DNA from: Cuniculiplasma sp.
GTDB taxonomy: Archaea > Thermoplasmatota > Thermoplasmata > Thermoplasmatales > Thermoplasmataceae
Direction of reading: 5' to 3'
NCBI GenBank assembly: GCA_023256455.1
Contig: JAGDXN010000026.1
Location: forward strand, 24,665 to 35,215
DNA: 10,551 bases
Part shown: piece by piece, positions 1-6,820 of the stretch
Numbering within the stretch: the first letter of the stretch is position 1
Layout: every line of letters begins with the position of its first letter
The notes under the pieces: model-generated
What the model was told of the DNA's origin: nothing
Seen by the model: the letters and a program-made list of their open reading frames with translations, nothing else
The model's database searches: none
Made by a program: the position numbers and the translations under genes

Positions 1-201
1 TTCTGACATTATATCAGCCTGAACTATCTCTATCTTCTCTGAAAAAAGTCTCCTCCCCCTTTCCAGGTCTCTGCAAACAGCCAGAACATCCTTTCCACCC
101 TTCTCCAATTGTTTTACTATTGCATAACCGTAGGCACCTGTTGAACCAAAAACCACGTGCTTTCCTTCACATATACTTTCAATGCTTGAATGAATACCCA
201 T
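1..201 (-). CDS. NmrA-like / atypical SDR NAD(P)-binding protein, partial (N-terminal 67 residues)
   Basis: The minus-strand frame opens with ATG at 201 and runs off the left edge without a stop. The visible N-terminus has a beta-strand followed by a glycine-rich dinucleotide loop (HVVFGSTGAYGYAIVKQL, residues 15-32), a second strand with a basic residue after it (VLAVCRD), and a third strand ending IVQAD. This order is typical of the Rossmann fold of NmrA-like or atypical short-chain dehydrogenase/reductases, which bind NAD(P)(H) and act as reductases or redox sensors; the substrate cannot be told from this part. No ribosome binding site precedes the ATG, but a TATA-like TTTATC at 227-232 (minus strand) lies about 28 nt upstream, so a leaderless transcript is likely. 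The start codon lies inside a perfect inverted repeat, and the gene is divergent from a TetR gene, so repression by that TetR protein is the natural inference. Confidence 0.85.
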   Translation of the reverse strand, partial: MGIHSSIESICEGKHVVFGSTGAYGYAIVKQLEKGGKDVLAVCRDLERGRRLFSEKIEIVQADIMSE

Positions 202-226
202 TAGTCAGTTTAATGACTAATGGGTA
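195..226. promoter_or_regulatory. Candidate TetR operator: perfect 13-bp inverted repeat
   Basis: TACCCATTAGTCA at 195-207 is the exact reverse complement of TGACTAATGGGTA at 214-226; the spacer is GTTTAA. The repeat covers the start codon of the divergent reductase gene (199-201) and the stretch between its TATA-like element and its expected transcription start. It sits in the 77-base gap between that gene and the TetR gene. TetR proteins usually bind such palindromes next to their own gene, so this is the best operator candidate. No second copy of the arms was seen elsewhere in the window. Confidence 0.75.
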
Positions 227-233
227 GATAAAC
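227..233 (-). promoter_or_regulatory. TATA-like element for the reductase gene
   Basis: On the minus strand this reads GTTTATC, centred about 28 nt before the ATG at 201. That spacing would place transcription start at or next to the ATG, fitting a leaderless mRNA and the lack of a ribosome binding site. It abuts the 195-226 inverted repeat. The assignment is by position and composition only. Confidence 0.4.
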
Positions 234-247
234 ATTCTTATAAGAAT
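234..247. repeat. 14-bp perfect palindrome in the divergent promoter
   Basis: ATTCTTATAAGAAT equals its own reverse complement. It lies between the two divergent genes, 8 bases from the larger inverted repeat. It contains a TATA-like core (TTATAA), so it could be a symmetric promoter element, a second repressor site, or chance in AT-rich DNA. Confidence 0.5.
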
Positions 248-249
248 AG

Positions 250-259
250 TTTAATTATA
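250..259 (+). promoter_or_regulatory. TATA-like element for the TetR gene
   Basis: TTTAATTATA is centred about 25 nt before the ATG at 279, the distance expected for a leaderless archaeal transcript. No Shine-Dalgarno-like sequence stands between it and the ATG, which agrees. Confidence 0.45.
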
Positions 260-278
260 GGATGTCATATCTTCGACC

Positions 279-875
279 ATGCCCAAAGTAGTTCCAGATT
301 ATAAAAAGCAGGCCAAAGATACAATTCTGGATTCAGCGTCAGAGCTATTCTTCAAGGGTGGCTATTCAACCACAAGCATGGATGATATTGCCAGAAAGAT
401 TGGGGTTACAAAGGGTACCATATATATCTATTTCAAGAGCAAAGAGGATGTCCTGTACGGTGTGTGCAATAGAAATATGAACATGCTCCAGGAAGCTCTT
501 AAAAATGTAGACCCTGATGAATTTCTTCATATGGGAACTAAATTTTTTAAGACAGAAATGAAAATGCCAGATCATATTAAATTTCACTGGATTTTTGCAA
601 TGGGAGAAATGGAAAGCAATCCAAAAATAAAAAATATTTTATCTAAAAGTTACAGGGAATATGTCATGGTTCTTAGAGAAAAAATTGACCAGCTAAAACT
701 TTTAAAAAAAATATCTGAGAATACTGATTCGCTTAAACTTGCCCGCATTCTCATATCTTTTCATAATGGGGTATTAATGAGTGTCATGCAAGGTTTATCA
801 GAAAGTACAGCGGTTGATTTATTTGGAGAAGGGATGGCTTCCCTCTTGCAGAATCACTACAGAACCAATGATTAA
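279..875 (+). CDS. TetR/AcrR-family transcriptional repressor
   Basis: 198 residues, the usual length of TetR-family one-component repressors. Residues 10-60 form the DNA-binding domain: helix 1 (AKDTILDSASELFFKGGY), then the helix-turn-helix TTSMDDIARKIGVTKGTIY (31-49) and the classic FKSKEDVLY that follows it. The rest (about 65-198) is an all-helical ligand-binding and dimer domain that is poorly conserved across the family, so the inducer is unknown. The gene is divergent from an NmrA-like reductase, with a perfect inverted repeat between them; a simple reading is autoregulation plus control of the reductase. The start at 279 is the first ATG ahead of the HTH and fits a leaderless mRNA from the TATA-like element at 250-259. 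The HTH is very close to bacterial consensus, so transfer from bacteria is possible but not shown. Confidence 0.95.
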   Translation: MPKVVPDYKKQAKDTILDSASELFFKGGYSTTSMDDIARKIGVTKGTIYIYFKSKEDVLYGVCNRNMNMLQEALKNVDPDEFLHMGTKFFKTEMKMPDHIKFHWIFAMGEMESNPKIKNILSKSYREYVMVLREKIDQLKLLKKISENTDSLKLARILISFHNGVLMSVMQGLSESTAVDLFGEGMASLLQNHYRTND

Positions 876-1267
876 AAGTATTTGGATATTGGGAAAAGGA
901 TTCATGTAAAAACCCACGCTCATTCCTGTGAACTCCTTGAATTTGCCATATTTTAAAAAAAATTTACCATGAACATTAAGTGTTCCGCCATTTGATGGGA
1001 TTATCGACTATGACCTGAATGTAGGTATATGGTATCTTAAAAAGACTGGATTTCAAGATTATTGTCAATATTATTTCATGGTTCTTTTTATGTAAGCTGA
1101 TCCATATCATCACCCTAAATTCCTTTATCTCAATAAGAAAGAATAACACAGAATCTCCATACTTACGTGAATGAAAGGGTTGTCAAAAGTAGAGTTATAG
1201 ATTGATTAGAATCGATTGGTTTGAAACACTTTCCATTAATGTGTAAAAATCTAAATAATCATGAGGT
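876..1267. other. Long intergenic stretch without a supported gene
   Basis: 392 AT-rich bases between the TetR gene and the SH3-like gene. Both strands have only short open frames: the longest with an ATG is 44 codons (1110 down to 976, minus strand) and is not recognised. An ATG-less frame on the plus strand (about 971-1096) and one on the minus strand (about 1010-820) read as mildly protein-like but match nothing I know, and the latter runs into the TetR gene. It may be decayed coding DNA or plain spacer. No tRNA, IS ends or strong terminator was seen. Confidence 0.5.
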
Positions 1268-1636
1268 ATGGATATTCCCATAAATATGCCTGATAAAGAT
1301 GCGATTTATACTGTGAAAGAGGATTTCAAACGTTCTTACGAATATTCAGTTAAACTAAAGCGAGGTGATACCGTGATTCCCACAGAGGGAAAAGAATCTG
1401 TTCACGGTTGGATATGGTGCCGAAGTATGGGTGATAATGAGGCATGGGTTCCAGAATCCATCATAGTTCAGAAAAATGGCATATTTTCCATTAACAGTGA
1501 TTATGATTCCACTGAACTTACAGTTAAGAAGGGTGAAACAGTTAAGATCCTCTATGAAAATTCTGGATGGTCATTTTGCTTGAAAGATGGCACAGATATG
1601 GGGTGGTTGCCAGCATCAATTCTAACCAAACAATGA
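1268..1636 (+). CDS. Tandem SH3-like domain protein
   Basis: 122 residues, no signal peptide and no membrane segment, so probably cytoplasmic. It is built of two SH3-like beta-barrel modules. Module 1 (about 12-67) shows AIYTVKEDF, then VKLKRGD, GWIWCRS and AWVPESII; module 2 (about 73-119) shows SINSDYDSTELTVKKGE, GWSFC and GWLPASIL. These are the ALYDY, E-x-x-x-x-x-G-D/E, W and G-W-x-P-x-x-x-hydrophobic positions of SH3 folds. A family of small bacterial two-SH3 proteins of similar length and layout is known to me, described only as ligand-binding SH3 proteins; function is not established. The start is uncertain: GAGGT (1263-1267) touches the ATG at 1268, too close for normal use, and M7 (1286) is an alternative; both lie ahead of module 1. 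It stands alone, convergent with the hydrogenase-like operon. Confidence 0.8.
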   Translation: MDIPINMPDKDAIYTVKEDFKRSYEYSVKLKRGDTVIPTEGKESVHGWIWCRSMGDNEAWVPESIIVQKNGIFSINSDYDSTELTVKKGETVKILYENSGWSFCLKDGTDMGWLPASILTKQ

Positions 1637-1810
1637 TTGAAAATTAATGAAATATTACCATCTTGTCTTTTAGATCGGGAAATATATGTTTTCAAGAAAT
1701 GATTGATTTTGAATGAAATAGGATTGTTGTCATTCCCATTTCCAAATGTGTTATAAATATTAATAGAAATTCAGGGAATTTATTTTGAATCGGTTTGGAT
1801 ATTTTCTGCC

Positions 1811-3649
1811 CTATAAAAGTTCACCCACTGCAAGCGCAAACATTAGAGTCAGCATAATGTAAAGAACATACCGTCTCGTATCGCCGTTCATTATTTTTAA
1901 TGCAATTTTTCTTGACATATTCTCATATTTTACATATAAGGCTGACATGAGACCGAAAATGAGGTCAAAATTTCTATCTTCATATTTTTCTCCCTTCCTG
2001 TCCTCTATTTTGGGCAATATTTTGGAAAATGTAATCCTTGATGGGTTTGAATAGTTGAAGGAATTATATGTCCTGTCAATATCAAGTCCCCCGTGCCATG
2101 GCTTCACTTTCCTGAAATGCCTGGGCATGGTTAAATACAGAGGAATCAGAATAATGCCGGCCATTGCAAGTATTAACATTGGCGATACAACACCAAATGT
2201 GTTTCCATATCCAGGTGACTGAATGACCGCCCATCCCGGAAAAATTGTCCCTCCTGTGAGAAATGAGTAAAAAACTGGACTGCCAGGAACTTTTATAGAT
2301 AAGAGGATAAACAAAATAGGAAATATTATGGAAAGAACAATCAAAATAAAACCAGTAGAGTAGGATTTCTTAACACCTGAACCCTCAGGATGATCCTCTA
2401 TGGAAACCCCCAGGAACGATACAAATTTTGTAAAGGAAATCACAGATATACCTGCAGATAGGGCTGCCATTGAGCCTGCAAACACTGCCATAACAGACAG
2501 GTAGGAGAGCCCGGAAAGAGATATGATAAAAAGGCTTTCAAGGAGCATCCATTCCCCTATACCTCCACCCAGGGGAATCAGACCCATCATTGAAATAGCA
2601 GCAACTACAAGACCGCCCTTTCCAATGCTCTTCCACTCCTTGCTATTAAAGGAATCAGCATAAAATGATGTTGATGATAAAATAACAGATTTCCCAGCAC
2701 CGTGCATGATTACATAGATAAAAAGTGCAGTCATTGAAAATTGTGAGAGTGCATAGTTACCTGAATAGGCAGAAACTGCGGATATACCGGAAAGAATGAT
2801 CATTGCACCAACGTTTTCAATTGTACTGTATCCAGCAAGAACCCTTGGACTTTCAGATGTACTTGAGAATATGGAGCCAAAAAGCATGGAAATCGATCCT
2901 ATCAAAATAAGGGAAATCGGGATTAAGTAATACAGATGGTATCCTATTACTGAAAACTCTATTCCGTAAAGGGAAATGGATGGGATCATGACGCCTATCA
3001 GTATTGCCCTGGATGAGTCGATTCCACTTCTGCTTAAACTGTACCATTCAGACATCTGCAGAGGGATAATGCCGGCCTTCACCACGAAACCTGATACCCA
3101 GAGTGCCTCAGATATCTGGCTATGCAATATGCCGTAAAATGAAAAATTGCCGTAGGATGAATATGCAATTGCAGCAGAAAGAATTAGAAGAACTGTGCTC
3201 AACTCCCCAATGGAAAGAAAGACATAGGATGATAGAAGGTATTTCTTATCATAAAGGCCAAGGGAATAGGAGGCTGCCAGCGTAAATATCTCCCAGAAAA
3301 AGATGAGCGTGATGGAATTACCGGAAAAAAGAACTCCAATTATGCCTAAAACTATGAAGTAAGACAGGAATTCTCTTTCCCTCATCCACCTTGCAAGAAT
3401 TTTATTGATTGCCATAATAAACCATATGACGCCAATCCCCACGCCGAATGCTGCGCCCGTGTTTGTAAATTTTAGATGGAAATATCCTGAGGAGAAATCC
3501 CCTATTTTAATAGCATTAAGAAGAAAGAAAATACTGATTAAAATCAACAGGATAGAGTAGAAAAGATTTGTAATCCTCCCTGCCCGGTTTGATATTATGG
3601 CTGTAAAGAGACCGGGTACAAATATGAGAAATAGAATGAGCGAATTCAT
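1811..3649 (-). CDS. hyfB: HyfB-like antiporter-type ion-pumping membrane subunit
   Basis: 612 residues, polytopic (about 14-16 membrane helices), of the Mrp-antiporter/NuoL-M-N family and closest in layout to HyfB, which also has a long C-terminal part. Residues thought to form the proton path are visible: E120 (FFWEIFTLAASYSLGLY, TM5), K191 (GFVVKAGIIPLQ, TM7) and K320 (MHGAGKSVIL, TM8 region). The loop after TM7, often PLHxWLPxAHxxAPS in the family, reads PLQMSEWYSLSRSGIDSS (196-213), so its histidines are gone and E201 is present. The C-terminus has a basic hydrophilic stretch (about 530-585) and a last membrane helix (592-612), as in HyfB. The ATG at 3649 overlaps the hyfI-like stop (ATGA) and follows a purine-rich GAGGGGAAGG site. 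It is the last gene of the operon; in E. coli hyf the homologue comes second, so the order is rearranged. Confidence 0.92.
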   Translation of the reverse strand: MNSLILFLIFVPGLFTAIISNRAGRITNLFYSILLILISIFFLLNAIKIGDFSSGYFHLKFTNTGAAFGVGIGVIWFIMAINKILARWMREREFLSYFIVLGIIGVLFSGNSITLIFFWEIFTLAASYSLGLYDKKYLLSSYVFLSIGELSTVLLILSAAIAYSSYGNFSFYGILHSQISEALWVSGFVVKAGIIPLQMSEWYSLSRSGIDSSRAILIGVMIPSISLYGIEFSVIGYHLYYLIPISLILIGSISMLFGSIFSSTSESPRVLAGYSTIENVGAMIILSGISAVSAYSGNYALSQFSMTALFIYVIMHGAGKSVILSSTSFYADSFNSKEWKSIGKGGLVVAAISMMGLIPLGGGIGEWMLLESLFIISLSGLSYLSVMAVFAGSMAALSAGISVISFTKFVSFLGVSIEDHPEGSGVKKSYSTGFILIVLSIIFPILFILLSIKVPGSPVFYSFLTGGTIFPGWAVIQSPGYGNTFGVVSPMLILAMAGIILIPLYLTMPRHFRKVKPWHGGLDIDRTYNSFNYSNPSRITFSKILPKIEDRKGEKYEDRNFDLIFGLMSALYVKYENMSRKIALKIMNGDTRRYVLYIMLTLMFALAVGELL

Positions 3650-4275
3650 ATCCTTCCCCTCGCCTTTTCTATGGCTGCCATTATAACAAAAGGATCTGGT
3701 GGGCAGCCTGGAACCTGAACATCCAGACCGACAATTTCAGATATGGATTTTCCCATTATTCCCCCTGAAATGGCACATGCACCAACTGCAAAGACAATTT
3801 TAGGAGAGGCCATTGAATCAATGGCAGCTTTGAGAGGATCTATCATCCCATCTGTGAGAACGCCCGTAACCATGATGGCATCTGCCTGTCTTGGTGTGTT
3901 TGTGAAACTGAGCCCCAGGCGGTTCATATCATATTGTGGTGAATTCAGGGCCATGATTTCAAGATTGCATGCACCGCATGTTCCTGAATCAAATATATAT
4001 AATTTCATGGATTTCGAAAGGGATTTTTCAACCCTTGTCGTAGTTATTTGAGGGATCTGGAGTGATGGCTTGAATTGAGGAAAACAGATTCCACAGGATA
4101 TACATTTCCCCGAATCCACCTTATCATTGTGTATAGCATCCACAGGACAGTTAACTTCTCCACTAATATCCCCTGCAGGTGTGGTTGCCCATGGGGATAA
4201 ACTTTCATTTTTACCAGATGGGAATGATGATGTTACTATACCTTTCTTAAAAGAACGCAGGAACCATGCCTTCAT
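3646..4275 (-). CDS. hyfI: HyfI/NuoB-like Fe-S small subunit fused to an N-terminal one-cluster ferredoxin domain
   Basis: 209 residues in two parts. Residues 90-209 are the NuoB/small-subunit fold with all four N2-type [4Fe-4S] ligands: C100 and C103 (GTCGAC), C167 (VGAC) and C191 (PGCPP). Residues 1-80 resemble HyfH-type ferredoxins, but only C43 (NCPVDAI) and C58, C61, C64 (CISCGICFP) are left. In two-cluster ferredoxins the last cysteine of motif 1 pairs with the first three of motif 2, so one cluster is complete and the other has lost all four ligands. The protein should pass electrons from an unknown carrier through two clusters to the large subunit. The start is firm: GGTGAT stands 5 nt before the ATG, which overlaps the stop of the large-subunit gene (ATGA). 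In Hyf and Nuo systems the ferredoxin is a separate protein (HyfH/NuoI), so this is a fusion. Confidence 0.95.
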   Translation of the reverse strand: MKAWFLRSFKKGIVTSSFPSGKNESLSPWATTPAGDISGEVNCPVDAIHNDKVDSGKCISCGICFPQFKPSLQIPQITTTRVEKSLSKSMKLYIFDSGTCGACNLEIMALNSPQYDMNRLGLSFTNTPRQADAIMVTGVLTDGMIDPLKAAIDSMASPKIVFAVGACAISGGIMGKSISEIVGLDVQVPGCPPDPFVIMAAIEKARGRI

Positions 4276-5459
4276 CTTATATCACCAGTTTCCGATACAC
4301 ACAAACCAAGGCTTTCCAGGCCAAAATAAAAGTCCGCAAAGTTGTTTCCCTTCATTGCATCTGCAAATACCCTTAAATTCCAAAGGCTTGGGGAAGAATA
4401 TTTGAAAAAGTTTATCTTTCCAGATCTTACTGAAAGAATCATTGATAAGTCCCCAGAGGGTGTTTCCATATAACCTGAGATTTTTTCTCCCGTTCCCTGT
4501 ATTTTATCTATTTTTGCCTCTTCCACCATATTAAACCTGGTGTTCCTGTCAAGTATTTTTTTAACAATTTCCCACGAAGAGAATATTTCTTCCGACCTTA
4601 CAACATATCTGGCCAGTGAATCTCCTGAATCCCCCGTGCTTATGCGGACATTCAAATTGTTATAATACCTGTGCTGTAATCTCCCATCCATATTTTTCCC
4701 AAAACCACGCAAAACCGGACCGGCAGCCATTTCATCTCTTATTATGGCAGTGCTGTCTGTCCTGTCTATAAAAATTCTGGAATCCATGAGAGTTCTGTAA
4801 ATTTCCTCATATTCCGTAACAATGGATTCCAATTTTTCATATATGTTTGAGAGGTCAATATCCCTGCCTATGCCTCCAGGTTTATTGATGCCAAAGAAAT
4901 ATCTGTGACCAAAGGTTTGCCCTGTAATCCTTAATAATTCCTCTCTAAGCAAATATATATTCATGGACGCTATGTTTTGGGAGGCCCCTCCTGAAAGCCT
5001 TCCTGCAACAAAAAGATGATGGGATATGCGTTCCATCTCCATCATGAGTGTTCTTAGATCCATAATTTCCTGGGAGATCTCTATGCCAGATGATCTTTCC
5101 ATAAGATCGCAGAACAGGGAAGAGTAGGATGCGGAATGAATGCCGTTGATTCTTTCCGTGATAAGGAGTGCTTTCAGTATATCCTTTCCAGACAGTGATA
5201 TTTTCCTGTCCTTTAAAGATGTATCGTAATTCATTGCCTCAATCTTTTCTCCAGACGTGAGGATGGAGAAATAAATACTTTCAGTGAACCCTCCTGCGGA
5301 GGGACCATAGGGAAATAGGGATAATTTCTCAGATGGTTTTAGGTCCACAACTCTTTTTTTCAATAAATCTCCGGAAAAATCTTCCAGGTCTTCTGAGTAT
5401 CTTCTCAGAGCAAATATTTTTCCATCTTCTTCAAACACAATTCTTGCGGGAGTTATCAC
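4272..5459 (-). CDS. hyfG: HyfG/NuoD-like large subunit lacking the Ni-binding cysteine pairs
   Basis: 395 residues. The NuoD/large-subunit fold is clear: RTLMMEMERISHHLF (136-150), GHRYFFGINKPGGIGRD (184-200), GPVLRGFG (247-254), GDSGDSLARYVVRSEE (276-291), and ETPSGDLS (332-339) then PSLWNLR (357-363). The N-terminal Ni motif, usually RICGxC, reads RINGIH (103-108); the C-terminal one, usually DPCxxC, reads ESLGLC (382-387). So N105, H108 and L384 replace cysteines and only C387 stays; a Ni-Fe site is not expected. The early loop reads YGPSAGG (51-57), without the His of GPxHP. There is no NuoC-like N-terminal domain (E. coli HyfG has one) and only 8 residues follow C387, so no peptide for a maturation protease. 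The start is GTG at 5459, overlapping the previous stop (GTGA), with GGTGGTG just upstream. Substrate unknown. Confidence 0.93.
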   Translation of the reverse strand: MITPARIVFEEDGKIFALRRYSEDLEDFSGDLLKKRVVDLKPSEKLSLFPYGPSAGGFTESIYFSILTSGEKIEAMNYDTSLKDRKISLSGKDILKALLITERINGIHSASYSSLFCDLMERSSGIEISQEIMDLRTLMMEMERISHHLFVAGRLSGGASQNIASMNIYLLREELLRITGQTFGHRYFFGINKPGGIGRDIDLSNIYEKLESIVTEYEEIYRTLMDSRIFIDRTDSTAIIRDEMAAGPVLRGFGKNMDGRLQHRYYNNLNVRISTGDSGDSLARYVVRSEEIFSSWEIVKKILDRNTRFNMVEEAKIDKIQGTGEKISGYMETPSGDLSMILSVRSGKINFFKYSSPSLWNLRVFADAMKGNNFADFYFGLESLGLCVSETGDIR

Positions 5460-6820
5460 AGGACACCACCAAGATAAAGAAAACCAAAAACAAAGGCCAT
5501 GGAAACACTGAATACAGTAATCCCGATCTGCTGGGGAGAAATAGAATCTACTCCTTCGCCCTTCCCGGGGGAATAGGCCATGAGAAAAACTTTATAATTG
5601 AGTGAAAGGAATATTATGGAAAGAAGTATAATCAGAATAAAGGCTGCGAAACCAAAGCCCTGTGAAAACATTTCAGATAAAATCAACAGTTCACCTATAA
5701 ATGTTCCAAAGGGAGGAGCGCCCGTAACAGAAAAGGATGAAAGGGAAAGGGTATAGAAGGTTAATTTTGACCTGCTGTGCAGATCATGGATGCTTTTGAT
5801 GTTCCTTGTGCCGTACATTTCCAAAATGTTACCCGATGAGAAGAATGCCCCTGCCTTGCCAAAGGCATGAGTCAGTATTATCAGAATAGCACCAATCAGG
5901 GCAGGGCCCCCCAAAACAAGGCCAAGAAGTATTAAGGACATATTTTCCATTGTTGAATAGGCATACATTCTCTTGATATCTCTCTGTGAAGCCATTACCA
6001 AAGCAACAAACAATATTGTAACCATGGCGAAATAAATCGTGAGTTCCCTTACCACACCACTCATTGTTGGCTGAAGAACAATATATATGGCATAAACTGC
6101 CACCGGAAGGAGGGCTGAGGAAAATATGGCACTGACCTCAGAGGGCGCTCTTCCATGGGCGTCCGGAAGCCATGAGTGCATTGGGAATAGGCCGGCCTTT
6201 GTACCAAAGCCAACTATGCCAAGCAGTGCGGCCATTGGAATGACCGGTGAGTTTAATGGAGAGGATGGAAACTGGCCACTCAGCAGAGAGGTTATTTCCA
6301 GCGTTCCATAGAACCTGTAAATAATTATAATTGAGATCAGGGCAATGGACAGGCCTGAGGAAACCACAATGATATATCTCCATGCGGCCTCAATGTCTGC
6401 ACCTTCGCCCTCTATTACAATTAAAAGGGCACTGGCGGCAGTTGTACCCTCTATGCCTATCCACATGAGGGCAAGATTATTTACAAGCACAGAGAAAAAC
6501 ATTGTTGATGCAAAGAAATTTATGAGAGATGTATGCAGCTTAAGATTTCTTGATGCCCCCATTTTCCTGTGATATCCAGTGCCATAAACAGTGGCAAGAA
6601 AATATATGCTTGCGATGGAAATTAAAAGATAACGGTTAATATTGTTTAAATAAAAGTATGAATATGTGTCACTGTGTGCAGAGAAAACATACAGACTTAA
6701 TATTAACGTCATAATGGATATCCCTGTTGATATTTCCTTAAACATCTTTAGGAAATATGCCAGAATACCTGCTGCCGGAAGGAACATTATTAAAATTATT
6801 GATATGTATACTGTATTCAT
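5456..6820 (-). CDS. hyfF: HyfF/NuoN-like antiporter-type ion-pumping membrane subunit
   Basis: 454 residues with about 13-14 membrane helices, of the NuoL/M/N-MrpA/D family. All hallmark residues are present: E124 in TM5 (WIGIEGTTAASALL), K208 in TM7 (FGTKAGLFPMHSWLPDAHGRAPSEVSA follows, 206-231), the YSTMENMS stretch (288-295) and K322 (LTHAFGKAGAFF). In complex I these Glu/Lys residues line the half-channels for proton transfer, so this subunit should translocate H+ (or Na+). Compared with the hyfB-like subunit, its PDAH loop is canonical. ATG at 6820 shares one base with the preceding stop (TAATG), and a strong GGAGTTGAT site stands 6 nt upstream, which fixes the start. Length is a little under that of E. 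coli HyfF (about 525). Confidence 0.95.
   Translation of the reverse strand: MNTVYISIILIMFLPAAGILAYFLKMFKEISTGISIMTLILSLYVFSAHSDTYSYFYLNNINRYLLISIASIYFLATVYGTGYHRKMGASRNLKLHTSLINFFASTMFFSVLVNNLALMWIGIEGTTAASALLIVIEGEGADIEAAWRYIIVVSSGLSIALISIIIIYRFYGTLEITSLLSGQFPSSPLNSPVIPMAALLGIVGFGTKAGLFPMHSWLPDAHGRAPSEVSAIFSSALLPVAVYAIYIVLQPTMSGVVRELTIYFAMVTILFVALVMASQRDIKRMYAYSTMENMSLILLGLVLGGPALIGAILIILTHAFGKAGAFFSSGNILEMYGTRNIKSIHDLHSRSKLTFYTLSLSSFSVTGAPPFGTFIGELLILSEMFSQGFGFAAFILIILLSIIFLSLNYKVFLMAYSPGKGEGVDSISPQQIGITVFSVSMAFVFGFLYLGGVL

Noticed and set aside
976..1110. 44-codon minus-strand ORF starting at ATG 1110
   Set aside because: No recognisable domain, no convincing ribosome binding site, and length within chance for AT-rich DNA.
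1637..1810. Search for a terminator between the convergent SH3-like and hyfB-like genes
   Set aside because: 174 AT-rich bases hold only a short T-rich patch (about 1660-1671) and no hairpin with a clear T-run on either strand; not strong enough to list.
3743..4405. Plus-strand open frames opposite the hyfI- and hyfG-like genes (also 5333-5605, 6126-6929, 7909-8278, 9795-10073)
   Set aside because: They are antisense shadows of well-supported genes with family motifs and translational coupling.
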